NCBI GenBank assembly: GCA_902495705.1
Contig: CABUXT010000012.1
Coordinates: forward strand, 1-54,941
DNA from: an uncultured cyanobacterium
GTDB taxonomy: Bacteria; Cyanobacteriota; Vampirovibrionia; Gastranaerophilales; Gastranaerophilaceae
Direction of reading: 5' to 3'
DNA: 54,941 nt
Part shown: in pieces, positions 8,720-18,104 of the stretch
Layout: the number at the start of each line of letters is the position of its first letter
How positions within the stretch are numbered: position 1 is the first letter of the stretch
The notes under the pieces: model-generated
Told to the model about the DNA's origin: nothing
Database searches by the model: none
What the model saw: only the letters and a program-made list of their open reading frames with translations
Position numbers and translations under genes: made by a program

Positions 8720-9586
8720 TTAGATATCATTATTCAATTTGGCAAATTTGATATCTTGGTAGAAATATTCCAAAATTTGGTATGCGTTATATCCTTGTTT
8801 TGCCAAATTATTCGCACCATGCTGAGACATTCCGACCCCATGCCCGTTCTTTTTCACATTTTCATCAAAAGACGGAACAGAGTGCAAATACGGAGCATAC
8901 CCGCCCCATACTGATGCTGAGGTCATACCGCCGGCAGATGCTGAATAATATGCTGAGATAATTTTCATATCATAAGTCAACACAAGACCGTGTGTTTCAT
9001 CTACAGCCTTATTTGTCTTGTTTGTTTCTGCAGATGCACCGCCATAGGCTTGGTCTTCTGTATTATCTTTTAAGTCATAACCGTTTTTAGCCTGCTTGCC
9101 TAAATTTGCAAGAGCAAAACTTCTGGCAGCAATGGCTTGAGCTTTTAATGCCTCATATTCCCAACTTGCAGGCATTTCAGATGGGACAACACCCTTCAAA
9201 TAATTTTCCAAATCAACGTCATTGATTACGGTAAGTTTGCCATTGACATTTTTTACCATCAATTTCCCATGATACCACTTACCTTTTGTGCTGACGTAGC
9301 CGTTTGTATCAGGTCTCAACACGATAGCTGCAGTACCTAACGAATAAAAATGACCTCCGCTTTTTACGGCAATTTCATTTTTATATGGGACTAAAACATA
9401 GCCTTTCATAGCATCAGAAGTGCAAACAGTCTTGTTTGTATTCACATCAATCATACGACCATTGACATTTGTACCGACACCTGCCTCATCTACCTGAGTC
9501 AACAAACCGATTTTGATAGCATAACTCGGATTTGAGATAATTAAATTACATATTAAAATTGTTAATATAACTAAAATCTTTTTCAT
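8720..9586 (-). CDS. SpoIID/LytB-domain protein (wall glycan enzyme)
   Basis: 288 residues with a signal peptide (KILVILTILICNLIISNPSYA). It carries the SpoIID core: DLENYLKGVVPSEMPASW, ALKAQAIAARSFAL, then YYSASAGGMT and a final GHGVGMSQHGA. SpoIID of sporulating bacteria is a lytic transglycosylase acting on glycan strands without peptide stems; homologues occur in non-sporulating lineages too, so this gene does not imply spores. It lies 56 bases after an Slt-like transglycosylase gene in the same direction, which fits a wall-remodelling unit. Confidence 0.9.
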   Translation of the reverse strand: MKKILVILTILICNLIISNPSYAIKIGLLTQVDEAGVGTNVNGRMIDVNTNKTVCTSDAMKGYVLVPYKNEIAVKSGGHFYSLGTAAIVLRPDTNGYVSTKGKWYHGKLMVKNVNGKLTVINDVDLENYLKGVVPSEMPASWEYEALKAQAIAARSFALANLGKQAKNGYDLKDNTEDQAYGGASAETNKTNKAVDETHGLVLTYDMKIISAYYSASAGGMTSASVWGGYAPYLHSVPSFDENVKKNGHGVGMSQHGANNLAKQGYNAYQILEYFYQDIKFAKLNNDI

Positions 9587-9642
9587 AGTTTTATTTTACC
9601 ACTTTACCAAAGATTGTAATAAACCGAATGTATGATTTTTAC

Positions 9643-11664
9643 TTACTTTTGGTAAATTCTTGTATAATTCCAGTAACTTCTGAACACCTTTTCTACATAA
9701 TTTTTTGTTTCTTCATAAGGAATTTGCTCAACAAATTCATCCGTATCATTGTATAAAAAAGTAGACTTCCAACGAGTGACAGAGCCTATTCCGCCGTTAT
9801 AAGCCGCAATTGCAGATACATCCATATTGTTAAGCATACTTTTTATTGTTGAATAATACAAATTTCCAAGTCTGATATTTAATTCAGGGTTAAATAAATA
9901 ACTTGTATTAAAAGTAATACCGTGTTTTTGACCAATATCATGAGCCGTTGCAGGCATCAATTGCATCAAACCGATTGCCCCAACTCCACTTTGAGCATCC
10001 GAATCAAATGAACTTTCTTCCCTGATTATTGCCATCATTAGCGCATCATTATTGTTATATTGTGCTGCATAATTTTGAACTTGCTTATAATAATTTTGCG
10101 GATAAACAAGACGCCATCTCAAATCAGTTTTTGGAGGTTTAACCTTGATTTTATCCATCGCATCACGCGCAATAATCATAGATGTAGCATAGTTACCTTT
10201 TTGAAATTCTACCCAACTTTTTATAAATTCATCATCTGTATATTTCAAAATCATATCGTAATCTTGAACCTCAATCAGATGATACAATACACTATTTTTC
10301 TCAGGATAACGATACGGATATTCTACAGGTTTAAAATCTAAAGCCGCAGAAATAGTTGAACTGTGAACACCCTTCAACATCCAATATGCCCTATACGCGT
10401 AATAAGAATCAGGATAATTATTAATTATATTTTGGAAATACTCATTATATTTTGGTGAATGATAATATGTTTGTTCAATTTTTCCTGCCCAAAACAATAC
10501 TTGCGGAACATATTTAGAATCAGGATATTTTTTCAAAAATTCTTGTGCCAAATCCTTGCATTTTGAATAATTCTTGTTGCGAATCCCTATCATAAAGACT
10601 TGTAACATAGCATTTTCCGCGAAATCACCATCTGGGAAATTTTTATATAAATCGCGATAGCAAACAAATTTGTCCTTCGGCTGAACAAGAGAACATTTTT
10701 TATTCCAAATATAATCTTTTTTCTTACCTTTTGCTAAAGATAGCAACTTTGTCGTGTATTTTAATTTATCCCCTTGAGAGTCATACAAATTCACATAATC
10801 ATCAACGGCACGTCTATAATCCGACACGTCCACTTTATCAGGATATTTGGCGACTCCTTCTTCCACAATATTTTTTACATTTTTATAGTCATGTAATGGA
10901 TATAAAGAAGACGCCTTCAATGCCCAAACTTCATCCGCCTTAGCTTTTGGAACGAGTGCCATGGCATCTTTATATAAACCAGCAAGATAATAAGCCCTGA
11001 CAAGATAAACCATATCTTCCGCTTTTATATTTGGATTAAACTTTTTCCAATTTGATGCAACACTAACGGCTAACCTGCCGTCAGGAACGGTTTGTAAATA
11101 ATGTCTAAACGATTTTTCGACACCTGCAACCTTTGCGCGCGAAAGTATTTTATTTGAATATCTTATTCTTGATGCAGCAATTCTTGCTTTGTAATAATCT
11201 GCCGCGATTTTGTAATCATCATCTATATTTGATTTTGAAACTGATTGAAAATATTTTAGTGCCAATTTCGGATTGTCATCAACAATAATCTGACCTGCCT
11301 GATATTTAGCCTCCGGCGCTAATTTGTTTGTCGGATAATGTTTAAATAGTTGTTGATAGCGTTTTAATTCGGATTTTCTATCTCCTAAAGCCTTGGCGCA
11401 CATTGCCTGACGATAAATAGCCAGCGGTTTTAGAGAAGACATATAACCAATTTTTGAAAACAAATAATAAGAATTTTGATAATTTTCGTTTTGATAATCT
11501 TTTAAAGCTTGTTTATACAACCTCACAGTCTTACCTTGCGGTTGATAAATTTTTGCAAATCCAAACCCTAAAATCAAACATATTACAAAAATTATAACTT
11601 TATTTATCTGATTTTTATTCATTTTATTGAACACTAACATAACACTTTTAAGTTTAGCAGGCAT
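9643..11664 (-). CDS. Slt-type lytic murein transglycosylase with helical repeats
   Basis: A long N-terminal membrane or signal segment (VIIFVICLILGFGFA) is followed by TPR-like helical repeats over about 450 residues (LYKQALKDYQNENYQNSYY and similar). The C-terminal transglycosylase domain has the catalytic Glu in AIIREESSF, then GVGAIGLMQLMPATA and AIAAYNGG. It cleaves peptidoglycan glycan strands to anhydromuropeptides. Three in-frame ATGs (11664, 11640, 11622) lack clear ribosome sites; 11622 gives the neatest signal sequence, so the extra 14 residues are uncertain. It is upstream of the SpoIID-like gene. Confidence 0.88.
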   Translation of the reverse strand: MPAKLKSVMLVFNKMNKNQINKVIIFVICLILGFGFAKIYQPQGKTVRLYKQALKDYQNENYQNSYYLFSKIGYMSSLKPLAIYRQAMCAKALGDRKSELKRYQQLFKHYPTNKLAPEAKYQAGQIIVDDNPKLALKYFQSVSKSNIDDDYKIAADYYKARIAASRIRYSNKILSRAKVAGVEKSFRHYLQTVPDGRLAVSVASNWKKFNPNIKAEDMVYLVRAYYLAGLYKDAMALVPKAKADEVWALKASSLYPLHDYKNVKNIVEEGVAKYPDKVDVSDYRRAVDDYVNLYDSQGDKLKYTTKLLSLAKGKKKDYIWNKKCSLVQPKDKFVCYRDLYKNFPDGDFAENAMLQVFMIGIRNKNYSKCKDLAQEFLKKYPDSKYVPQVLFWAGKIEQTYYHSPKYNEYFQNIINNYPDSYYAYRAYWMLKGVHSSTISAALDFKPVEYPYRYPEKNSVLYHLIEVQDYDMILKYTDDEFIKSWVEFQKGNYATSMIIARDAMDKIKVKPPKTDLRWRLVYPQNYYKQVQNYAAQYNNNDALMMAIIREESSFDSDAQSGVGAIGLMQLMPATAHDIGQKHGITFNTSYLFNPELNIRLGNLYYSTIKSMLNNMDVSAIAAYNGGIGSVTRWKSTFLYNDTDEFVEQIPYEETKNYVEKVFRSYWNYTRIYQK

Positions 11665-11755
11665 GACTGAAAAGTAAAAATTTTTACCAAATATTTACAT
11701 AATCTTTCATTAAAAAGTTTATAAATTATAATAAAAGAAAACAGGAGGAAACAAT

Positions 11756-12577
11756 ATGCCCAACTGGGAAAAAGGATTAATAGCTATTGGCATAAATGCC
11801 ATTTTAATCATAATTTTATTTAGAGTAATAGATATAATTGATAAAAAAGCACGAGAAAAAATAAAGACTGCCGAATCAAATTCACCATTATTGAGATTTA
11901 TGCCAATCTTGATGAAATTATTAAAAGCAGTGTTATTATTCATTGCAATTACTGGATTTTTACAAAGCCAAGGATATTCGGTATCATCAATACTTGCAGG
12001 TTTCGGAATCGGTGGTATCGCAGTAGGTATGGCTGCAAAAGACGCTTTAGCTAACATTTTCGGCAGTTTTGAAATACTATCTGACCACGTGTATAAAGTC
12101 GGAGATTATGTAAAAGTAAACGGCATTGAAGGCTATGTTGAAGATATCAATATTCGTTCCACAAAAATCAGAGATTTGGACAATTTTTTGATAAGTGTTC
12201 CAAACAACTTGGCTGCAAACGCTGTAATTACAAATGTTTCAAGAGCAAAGAAAAGATTTATCAATCTGATTTTTGGAGTAACTTATTCTACAGATAATGA
12301 CAACATTGAAAAAGCTCAAAAAATACTAAAAGAAGTTGCAATTGCACACAAAGAAATCCATAACGAATTTACTGTTGCAATTCACGACCTTGGTGAAAGT
12401 TCAATCAACATCAGGTTCAGAGGATATGTAAAATCAGGTTCTTATGAAAAATTCTTAAAAGTTCGTGGCGAATTTTTAAACGAAGTAATCAAAGCATACA
12501 GAGCTGCAAACATTGATTTTGCATTCCCAACACAATCAATTTATATAGAAGGCGACAACTCAAGAAGTGAAAATTAA
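11756..12577 (+). CDS. mscS: MscS-family mechanosensitive channel
   Basis: 273 residues with three N-terminal membrane segments. The pore helix is recognisable: ILAGFGIGGIAVGMAAKDAL followed by ANIFGSFEIL. The cytoplasmic beta domain follows (DHVYKVGDYVKVNGIEGYVE). Such channels release solutes during osmotic downshock. An AGGAGG site lies just before the ATG. The 3' end overlaps rlmH by 11 bases. Confidence 0.95.
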   Translation: MPNWEKGLIAIGINAILIIILFRVIDIIDKKAREKIKTAESNSPLLRFMPILMKLLKAVLLFIAITGFLQSQGYSVSSILAGFGIGGIAVGMAAKDALANIFGSFEILSDHVYKVGDYVKVNGIEGYVEDINIRSTKIRDLDNFLISVPNNLAANAVITNVSRAKKRFINLIFGVTYSTDNDNIEKAQKILKEVAIAHKEIHNEFTVAIHDLGESSINIRFRGYVKSGSYEKFLKVRGEFLNEVIKAYRAANIDFAFPTQSIYIEGDNSRSEN

Positions 12578-13037
12578 AATAATCGCACTGGGAAAAATTA
12601 AAGAAAAATATCTAAAAAGCGGAATTGATGAATTTTTAAAACGCTTAACGCCTTATGCATCAGTTTCTGTTGTCGAACTTAATCCGATAGAAATTAAAGA
12701 TGAGAATTTGAAAGATAAAATATTACTTGACGAAGGTGAAAAAATCTTATCAAATATCAAACCACTTGACTTTGTAATAACAATGGAAATCGAAGGGAAA
12801 CAATTTTCCAGCGAAGATTTCGCTCAAAAAATAAAAGACTTGACAAACAGCGGTACGCAAGAAATCGTTTTTGTTATAGGTTCATCTTGCGGAATTGGTA
12901 AAAATGTTTCGGCAAGGGCGAATCTGAAAATGAGTATGTCAAAAATGACATTTTTGCATGAATTTGCAAGACTGATTTTGATTGAACAAATTTACCGCGC
13001 ATTCAAAATCATCAAAGGCGAAAAGTATCATAAGTAA
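12567..13037 (+). CDS. rlmH: 23S rRNA pseudouridine-1915 N3-methyltransferase RlmH
   Basis: 156 residues, the usual size. A SPOUT-class methyltransferase acting on 70S ribosomes. Typical sequence: KIIALGKIKEKYL at the start, the knot region FVIGSSCGIG, LKMSMSKMTFLHEFAR and the C-terminal EQIYRAFKIIKGEKYHK. The GTG start lies inside mscS, so translation is probably coupled. Confidence 0.96.
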   Translation: MKIKIIALGKIKEKYLKSGIDEFLKRLTPYASVSVVELNPIEIKDENLKDKILLDEGEKILSNIKPLDFVITMEIEGKQFSSEDFAQKIKDLTNSGTQEIVFVIGSSCGIGKNVSARANLKMSMSKMTFLHEFARLILIEQIYRAFKIIKGEKYHK

Positions 13038-13416
13038 AAAACGCATCCAAACATTTTTAGTGTCGGCATAGCAATGCCGACCTACAAAATCCAATCATGT
13101 CATTCCGAACTTGGTTCGGAATCTCTAATTGAACACTTTGGACTATGTCATTCTGAAAGCTTGGGAAATTTGTGTGAAGTATGAACACTTAATTTTCTTG
13201 CTATTCAGAATCTATCAATGTTGATTTTAAAATTGACCATAGTGAACAGTCTTCAATCAAATGGATAGACCCTGAATCAAGTTCAGGGTGACAGTTAAAT
13301 TTTAAAAAATCATGTCATTACGAGGAAAGTTTACTTGCAAAGGTATTATTGGTTTTAACGGAGTGACGTGGTAATCCACAACAAGACTTGCAGAGGCTTA
13401 CGTCACATTTACAATA
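13038..13416. repeat. Repeat-filled gap after rlmH
   Basis: Five elements in a row: GTCGGCAT palindrome (13061-13085), ATTCCGAA palindrome (13099-13125), a 66-bp element with arms GTCATTCTGAA/TTCAGAATCT and an AATTTGTGTG-type core (13147-13212), an ACCCTGAA palindrome (13267-13293), and a CATTACGAGG...GGTAATCCAC element (about 13317-13379). No gene seen. Confidence 0.8.
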
Positions 13417-13453
13417 GAAACCGAGAGTGAGCAGTAGCTCACTCTCGGTTTCT
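13417..13453. terminator. Hairpin at the 3' end of the SIMPL gene
   Basis: GAAACCGAGAGTGAGC and its exact complement flank a 4-5 base loop, giving a 16-bp perfect stem 25 bases after the stop of the SIMPL gene. The following T run is weak on both strands, so termination efficiency is uncertain. Confidence 0.6.
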
Positions 13454-13478
13454 AACATGTAATTTCATCCACCAAACC

Positions 13479-14237
13479 TTATTTCAAATAAAAACTTGCA
13501 TTTACATTTGAATAAACTTTAATTGTTCCGGCTTCAATATTTGCAGCTGAACCTGCATCTGCAGCTTCAGCGCCTAGCGGTGCAGCTTTCATCATCAAAG
13601 AATTTGCGTAATATCTTGGTCTTGACGAATTGAATGAACAAGATGTATCAATATTTCTGATACCTGATACAGTTGAACCTGCTGCAGCTGCAACAATATC
13701 AGCTCTTTTTCTTGCTTGTTTTGTCGCAGTTGATAACAAATCTACACATTGTGCATCTTTTTCAGACAAACTGAAATTCAAACTGTCAACAGTTGTTGCG
13801 CCAAGTTCAAGCGACTTATCAATAATTGTTGCAATTTTATCCAATGATTTTGTATGAACAATTATATTATTAGAAACTTCATATTTATCCAAAATTCTTT
13901 TATTGTTGTTATAAATATAATTTGGTGATGCTGAATAATTTGCAGTTTTCAAATAATCACCGTTTGCAGGAGTGATTTGACCTTTCAAATACGCATAAAC
14001 TTTATCTGAAAGTTCTTTATTTTTTCTAACAGCCTCTTGCATAGTCTTTTTGTCATCAGTTCTGATAGCGATTGAAACTTCTACAGTATCAGGTGAAACT
14101 TCTTTTTCTGCAGTATAAGAAACAGAAACATATCCGCGCTCTGTTTCAGCGCCATTGATTGCGCCTGCTGGCAAAACAAAGGATGGAGCAGTAACAACCA
14201 TAGCAGCAAGTAATGTAGACATAATGATTTTTTTCAT
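13479..14237 (-). CDS. Secreted SIMPL (DUF541) domain protein
   Basis: 252 residues with a signal peptide (KKIIMSTLLAAMVVTAPSFV). The mature part has the SIMPL pattern: VSVSYTAEKEVSPDTVEVSI, YEVSNNIIVHTKSLDKIATI, LEFG-type AGATTVDSLNF, KQARKRADIVAAAAG. Family members are periplasmic or surface oligomers of poorly defined role, some linked to stress. It is the last gene of the speB-ligA-membrane protein run and is followed by a perfect hairpin. Confidence 0.85.
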   Translation of the reverse strand: MKKIIMSTLLAAMVVTAPSFVLPAGAINGAETERGYVSVSYTAEKEVSPDTVEVSIAIRTDDKKTMQEAVRKNKELSDKVYAYLKGQITPANGDYLKTANYSASPNYIYNNNKRILDKYEVSNNIIVHTKSLDKIATIIDKSLELGATTVDSLNFSLSEKDAQCVDLLSTATKQARKRADIVAAAAGSTVSGIRNIDTSCSFNSSRPRYYANSLMMKAAPLGAEAADAGSAANIEAGTIKVYSNVNASFYLK

Positions 14238-14262
14238 AATACCTCCAAATATTAACCATCTA

Positions 14263-14751
14263 CTATTTTATTTTTGAAATATTTTCTTCTTCTGAATTTT
14301 CGACAGAATCTTTTTTTGAAGAAATTGAAATCGGAGAAGAAATCAATGAAGAGTCTTTATTATCAGAAGTTTGAGCTTTTAAAACATCATTTTTATGAAC
14401 TTCAAATTTATCAGCTTTTGAAATCATTGTATTCATCATTCTCATTCTTGAATCAATTTTTGCGCGTTGGATAATTGAATTCAATTCAGAGTCGCTGAGT
14501 TCAGGCGTGTTTTTAAAAGAAATTGCAAAACCCTTTTTAGACAATATGCAATAAGTTATAACTGCAATTCCCCACAACAAGACACCTTGAAACAAATTAA
14601 GTGTCGGAAACATATAAAGATTTACCAAATATTTGTTCCACAATGACATTGCGGCATACCCCGGACATAATACAAACCCTGAAAAAAGACATGCACCCAT
14701 AAATACAGCTGTTATCACACCTTTTACACCATCAATTTGAACAATCTTCAT
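14263..14751 (-). CDS. Small membrane protein of unknown function
   Basis: Not recognised. About 162 residues: two N-terminal hydrophobic segments (GVITAVFMGACLFSGFVLCP and NLFQGVLLWGIAVITYCIL), then a hydrophilic tail rich in Ser, Lys and Glu. The start at 14751 follows an AAAGGA site placed between it and the ligA stop; the TTG nine bases upstream is less likely. Position inside the speB-ligA-SIMPL run suggests cotranscription only. Confidence 0.65.
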   Translation of the reverse strand: MKIVQIDGVKGVITAVFMGACLFSGFVLCPGYAAMSLWNKYLVNLYMFPTLNLFQGVLLWGIAVITYCILSKKGFAISFKNTPELSDSELNSIIQRAKIDSRMRMMNTMISKADKFEVHKNDVLKAQTSDNKDSSLISSPISISSKKDSVENSEEENISKIK

Positions 14752-14769
14752 ATTATACAATCCTTTTTA

Positions 14770-16824
14770 TTATTCTTTTATCATTTCAAGAAAATCATCT
14801 TCTGTCAATATTATAACACCTAAATTTACAGCTTTGTCCAATTTTGAACCTGCATTTTCACCTGCCAAAACATAAGATGTTTTTTTAGAAACAGAGGATG
14901 AAGTTTTACCGCCATGAGATTTAATTATTTCGCTAGCCTCATCACGTGTCATTGTCGGCAAAGTTCCAGTTAAAACAAAAGTTTTACCTTCAAATTTATT
15001 TGATTTTGCTTTCACAACACCCTGCGGATTTATGCCAAGCTCCTTTAACTCATCAATCAATTTGATATTATTTTCATCGTGGAAATAATCATAAATAGAT
15101 TTTGCAATAATATCACCGATACCTTCAACCTTAGAAAGTTCATCAAGCGAAGTATCTTTTAAGATGTCAAGGGATGGAAATTCTCCTGCCAAAATATCCG
15201 CGGTTTCTTTGCCGACATGGCGAATTCCCATCGCGGTAAGCAATCGATTTAGCGGTCTTTGCTTGCTGTTTTGGATAGAATTATAAATATTTTGAGCAGA
15301 TTTGTCTTTTATAGATTCCAATTGCAACAAATCTTCTATCGTTAATCTGTATAAATCAACAGGCGCTGAAATATATTTTTTATCATACAACTGTTGAATC
15401 AACGCAGGACCAACATAGTCAATATCCATAGCCTCTTTGCTTACCCAATATTCGATTTTTGCACACATCAATTGAGCACAATTCGGATTTTCACAATATA
15501 AACCGACTTCACCCTCACGCTCAGTCAAAGGTCCTCCACATGCCGGACAAGTTTTTGGAGCTTGATAAACAGGTAAACTGTTATGTTCTGGCGTTTCCAT
15601 AACTTTTACAACTTTTGGAATAATTTCTGCTGCCTTTTTAATTAAAACAGTATCACCAATTCGTATATCAAGTCGTGCAATCTCGTCAAAATTGTGAAGA
15701 CTTGCTCTTGCGACCGTACTTCCTGCAAGTTGGACAGGAGCAAGTACCGCAACAGGCGTAACCACCCCCGTTTTACCTGTGTTAAGTTCAATATCAAGAA
15801 GTTTTGTCGAAACCTCTTCAGGTGGAAATTTGAACGCAGTTGCCCATTTTGGAGCACGCGCAGTAAATCCCAAATCTTTTTGGATATCAAAATCGTTGAT
15901 TTTTATAACAACTCCATCGGTTGCGTAATTCAAATCAAAACGCTTAGTTTCCCACTCGTTGCAATAATCAATCGCACCTTGGATATCATCAACAAGCCTG
16001 ATATTAGGATTAACCTTGAAACCGAGTTTTTTCAAATACATCATTCCATCGTAATGAGTTTTGATATTTTTGTCTTCTTCGTCTTCAAAAATTCCTGTAT
16101 AAGTAAACATTGATAAATCGCGCTTTGCGGTAATTGTACTATCTAATTGGCGCAAAGAACCGCTTGCGGCATTACGAGGATTGGCAAAAACTTTTTCTCC
16201 CTTTTGCAAAGCTTCTTCATTCAGTTTTTCAAACGAAGTTTTTGGCATATAAATTTCACCACGCACTTCTAAAGTTTTTGGAGAAAATAATTTTAAAGGA
16301 ATTGCTTTTATTGTTTTTAAATTTGTTGTGATATTTTCACCTGTAACACCATCTCCACGAGTTACACCGAGTGAAAAAATCCCCTTATCATAAGTCAATG
16401 CAATCGCTAAACCATCAATTTTGAGTTCGCAAACAAGCTGTAATTTTTTATTATACTTTGCACAAATTTTTTCATACCAATCGGTAAGCTCTTGCGCGTT
16501 ATAGGTGTTGTCTAAACTATACAAACGGTATTTATGAGTGTGTGAAAAAAATTTTTCGCTAACTGACCCTACTCTTTGGGTCGGACTATCTAAAGTTTTT
16601 AGAGAAGGGAATTTTTCTTCTAATGTTTTTAATTCCGCAAACATTTGGTCATATTCAAAATCGCTCAAATACGGATTTTCTTCAACATAGTATTTATAGT
16701 TACTTTTGTTGATTTCATCTTTCAAAAATTGAATACGTTTTTTATCATTATCTGTCGGAGTGCCACTATCGCCAGTCGGTTCGACATTATAGTTTAAACT
16801 TAATTGCATATCATTTTTTTGCAT
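14770..16824 (-). CDS. ligA: NAD-dependent DNA ligase LigA
   Basis: 684 residues, normal for the family. It seals nicks using NAD. The adenylated lysine is Lys135 in the KIDG motif; the OB fold includes RASLHNFDEIARLDIRIGD; the zinc finger has CPACGG and CENPNC; HhH repeats include MGIRHVGKETADIL and VEGIGDIIAKSI; the BRCT domain is FVLTGTLPTMTRDEA to the end. It starts nine bases after the agmatinase gene. Confidence 0.98.
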   Translation of the reverse strand: MQKNDMQLSLNYNVEPTGDSGTPTDNDKKRIQFLKDEINKSNYKYYVEENPYLSDFEYDQMFAELKTLEEKFPSLKTLDSPTQRVGSVSEKFFSHTHKYRLYSLDNTYNAQELTDWYEKICAKYNKKLQLVCELKIDGLAIALTYDKGIFSLGVTRGDGVTGENITTNLKTIKAIPLKLFSPKTLEVRGEIYMPKTSFEKLNEEALQKGEKVFANPRNAASGSLRQLDSTITAKRDLSMFTYTGIFEDEEDKNIKTHYDGMMYLKKLGFKVNPNIRLVDDIQGAIDYCNEWETKRFDLNYATDGVVIKINDFDIQKDLGFTARAPKWATAFKFPPEEVSTKLLDIELNTGKTGVVTPVAVLAPVQLAGSTVARASLHNFDEIARLDIRIGDTVLIKKAAEIIPKVVKVMETPEHNSLPVYQAPKTCPACGGPLTEREGEVGLYCENPNCAQLMCAKIEYWVSKEAMDIDYVGPALIQQLYDKKYISAPVDLYRLTIEDLLQLESIKDKSAQNIYNSIQNSKQRPLNRLLTAMGIRHVGKETADILAGEFPSLDILKDTSLDELSKVEGIGDIIAKSIYDYFHDENNIKLIDELKELGINPQGVVKAKSNKFEGKTFVLTGTLPTMTRDEASEIIKSHGGKTSSSVSKKTSYVLAGENAGSKLDKAVNLGVIILTEDDFLEMIKE

Positions 16825-16833
16825 AATAAAAAC

Positions 16834-17676
16834 CTATTTTCCCATTGCCATAAGTAATTCTCTGATAACCTTTGTTGCTACAGCAGTTGACGCACCTGAT
16901 GCATCATAATCAGGAGCAAGCTCAACAACATCCGCGCCCACAATATTGAAATCTTTTAAATACTTAAACCAGCCCAAAAGTTCATTAAACGACATTCCGC
17001 CAACTTCAGGAGTTCCTGTCCCCGGCATAATTGAGGTATCAAGACAGTCTAAATCAACAGTAACAAAGATATTTTTGCCTTTTAATGAATCCAAATCCGA
17101 ATATTTGTGGCAAAGGGTATTATGTTTAGCCATAAATTCCCATTCCTCTTTCATACCGGAGCGGATGCCGATTTGTTTAATATTTTCAGGTTTAACAAAT
17201 TTTGAAATATGACGAATAACGGCACTATGAGACATTTCTTCGCCCATATATTCTTCTCTCAAATCTGTATGAGCGTCAAAATGTACAACCGCTAAATCAT
17301 CATAGAACTTAGATACAGCCTTAACTTCAGGTAAAGTCACCAAATGTTCTCCACCGATACCGAAAACTTTTTTACCATCATTATAAATATCAAGAACATT
17401 TTGCTCAATTTGTTCCAATGTTTTATATGTATTTCCTAAAGGGAACTCCAAATCACCTGCATCGTGAAAATTCACATCCGCAAGCTCTTTATCAAATGTT
17501 GGAGAATACTCTTCCAGCCCCCAACTTGCAAGACGAATTTGCTCAGGTGCAAATCTTGAACCGGGGCGATAAGACACAGTACCATCAAACGGCAAACCTA
17601 ACATAACAATATCTGAGGTAGAATAATCAGGATTTTGTGCCATCCAAGTTCTATCTAAAAAAGGTCCTCTCAACAT
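16834..17676 (-). CDS. speB: Agmatinase / ureohydrolase
   Basis: 280 residues. A binuclear manganese enzyme that hydrolyses agmatine to putrescine and urea. Metal ligands are present: GGEH with His111, HFDAHTD with Asp134, His136 and Asp138, and VDLDCLD with Asp208 and Asp210. The family also contains arginase and formiminoglutamase, but GTGTPEVGGMS and the N-terminal GRFAPEQIR-like region favour agmatinase. AAAGGAG precedes the ATG. It heads the run speB-ligA-membrane protein-SIMPL. Confidence 0.88.
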   Translation of the reverse strand: MLRGPFLDRTWMAQNPDYSTSDIVMLGLPFDGTVSYRPGSRFAPEQIRLASWGLEEYSPTFDKELADVNFHDAGDLEFPLGNTYKTLEQIEQNVLDIYNDGKKVFGIGGEHLVTLPEVKAVSKFYDDLAVVHFDAHTDLREEYMGEEMSHSAVIRHISKFVKPENIKQIGIRSGMKEEWEFMAKHNTLCHKYSDLDSLKGKNIFVTVDLDCLDTSIMPGTGTPEVGGMSFNELLGWFKYLKDFNIVGADVVELAPDYDASGASTAVATKVIRELLMAMGK

Positions 17677-17763
17677 TTCATTTCTCCTTTAAAAATATCC
17701 CTATAACAAAAATTTTACTATAAAAAAAGAGTAAGAAAAATGCAAAACACTGAAATTTTAAAA

Positions 17764-17973
17764 TTATTTATTTTTTACAAATTCAATATGATAACCGATT
17801 GTCTCTAACAAATCACAAGTTTCATTCAAGGTAATTGTTTTGCGCAAAAGCTTGCCTGATAGAGTATTTATTGTATATTTTCTTCCTGTTTTAGCTGTCA
17901 TCAACTCTGCCATTTTGGTAAGCGTAACAGCTTCCTTGCCCATAATATATTTCAGTTCATTTCTAATATCCAT
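17764..17973 (-). CDS. Small HTH DNA-binding protein
   Basis: 69 residues. The segment LTKMAELMTAKTGRKYTINT followed by LSGKLLRKTITLNETCDLLE fits a short helix-turn-helix protein, ending in IGYHIEFVKNK as in small phage-like or XRE-type regulators. It faces away from pilin 2 across 131 bases holding a consensus promoter and an inverted repeat. It probably regulates that gene. The fold assignment is weaker than for the other two HTH genes. Confidence 0.7.
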   Translation of the reverse strand: MDIRNELKYIMGKEAVTLTKMAELMTAKTGRKYTINTLSGKLLRKTITLNETCDLLETIGYHIEFVKNK

Positions 17974-17991
17974 TTTTTTATTATATGAAAT

Positions 17992-18020
17992 TTGACAAAG
18001 CTTACCTATATTTATATAAT
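17992..18020 (+). promoter_or_regulatory. Perfect-consensus promoter of pilin 2
   Basis: TTGACA (17992-17997), 17-base spacer, TATAAT (18015-18020). Both hexamers and the spacing are ideal. The start is expected near 18027, with a leader of about 78 bases. Such a strong promoter usually needs repression, which fits the overlapping inverted repeat. Confidence 0.8.
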
Positions 18021-18043
18021 ATTCATGATTTATTAAGAATATT
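18018..18043. promoter_or_regulatory. Inverted repeat over the pilin 2 promoter (candidate operator)
   Basis: AATATTC (18018-18024) and GAATATT (18037-18043) are exact inverted arms 12 bases apart, covering the end of the -10 box and the expected start site. Candidate binding site for the HTH protein encoded on the other side. Confidence 0.5.
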
Positions 18044-18104
18044 GTTATTATTTTAATAATTATATTAATCTATTGAGATATTTACGACTAAAGAAAGGAA
18101 CAAA

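Noticed and set aside
8720..9586. Sporulation gene
   Set aside because: SpoIID-domain proteins occur in many non-sporulating lineages and no other sporulation gene is here.
15694..16113. Long antisense frames inside ligA, mscS, nifJ and others
   Set aside because: They mirror strong genes on the other strand, lack ribosome sites and have no recognisable protein features.
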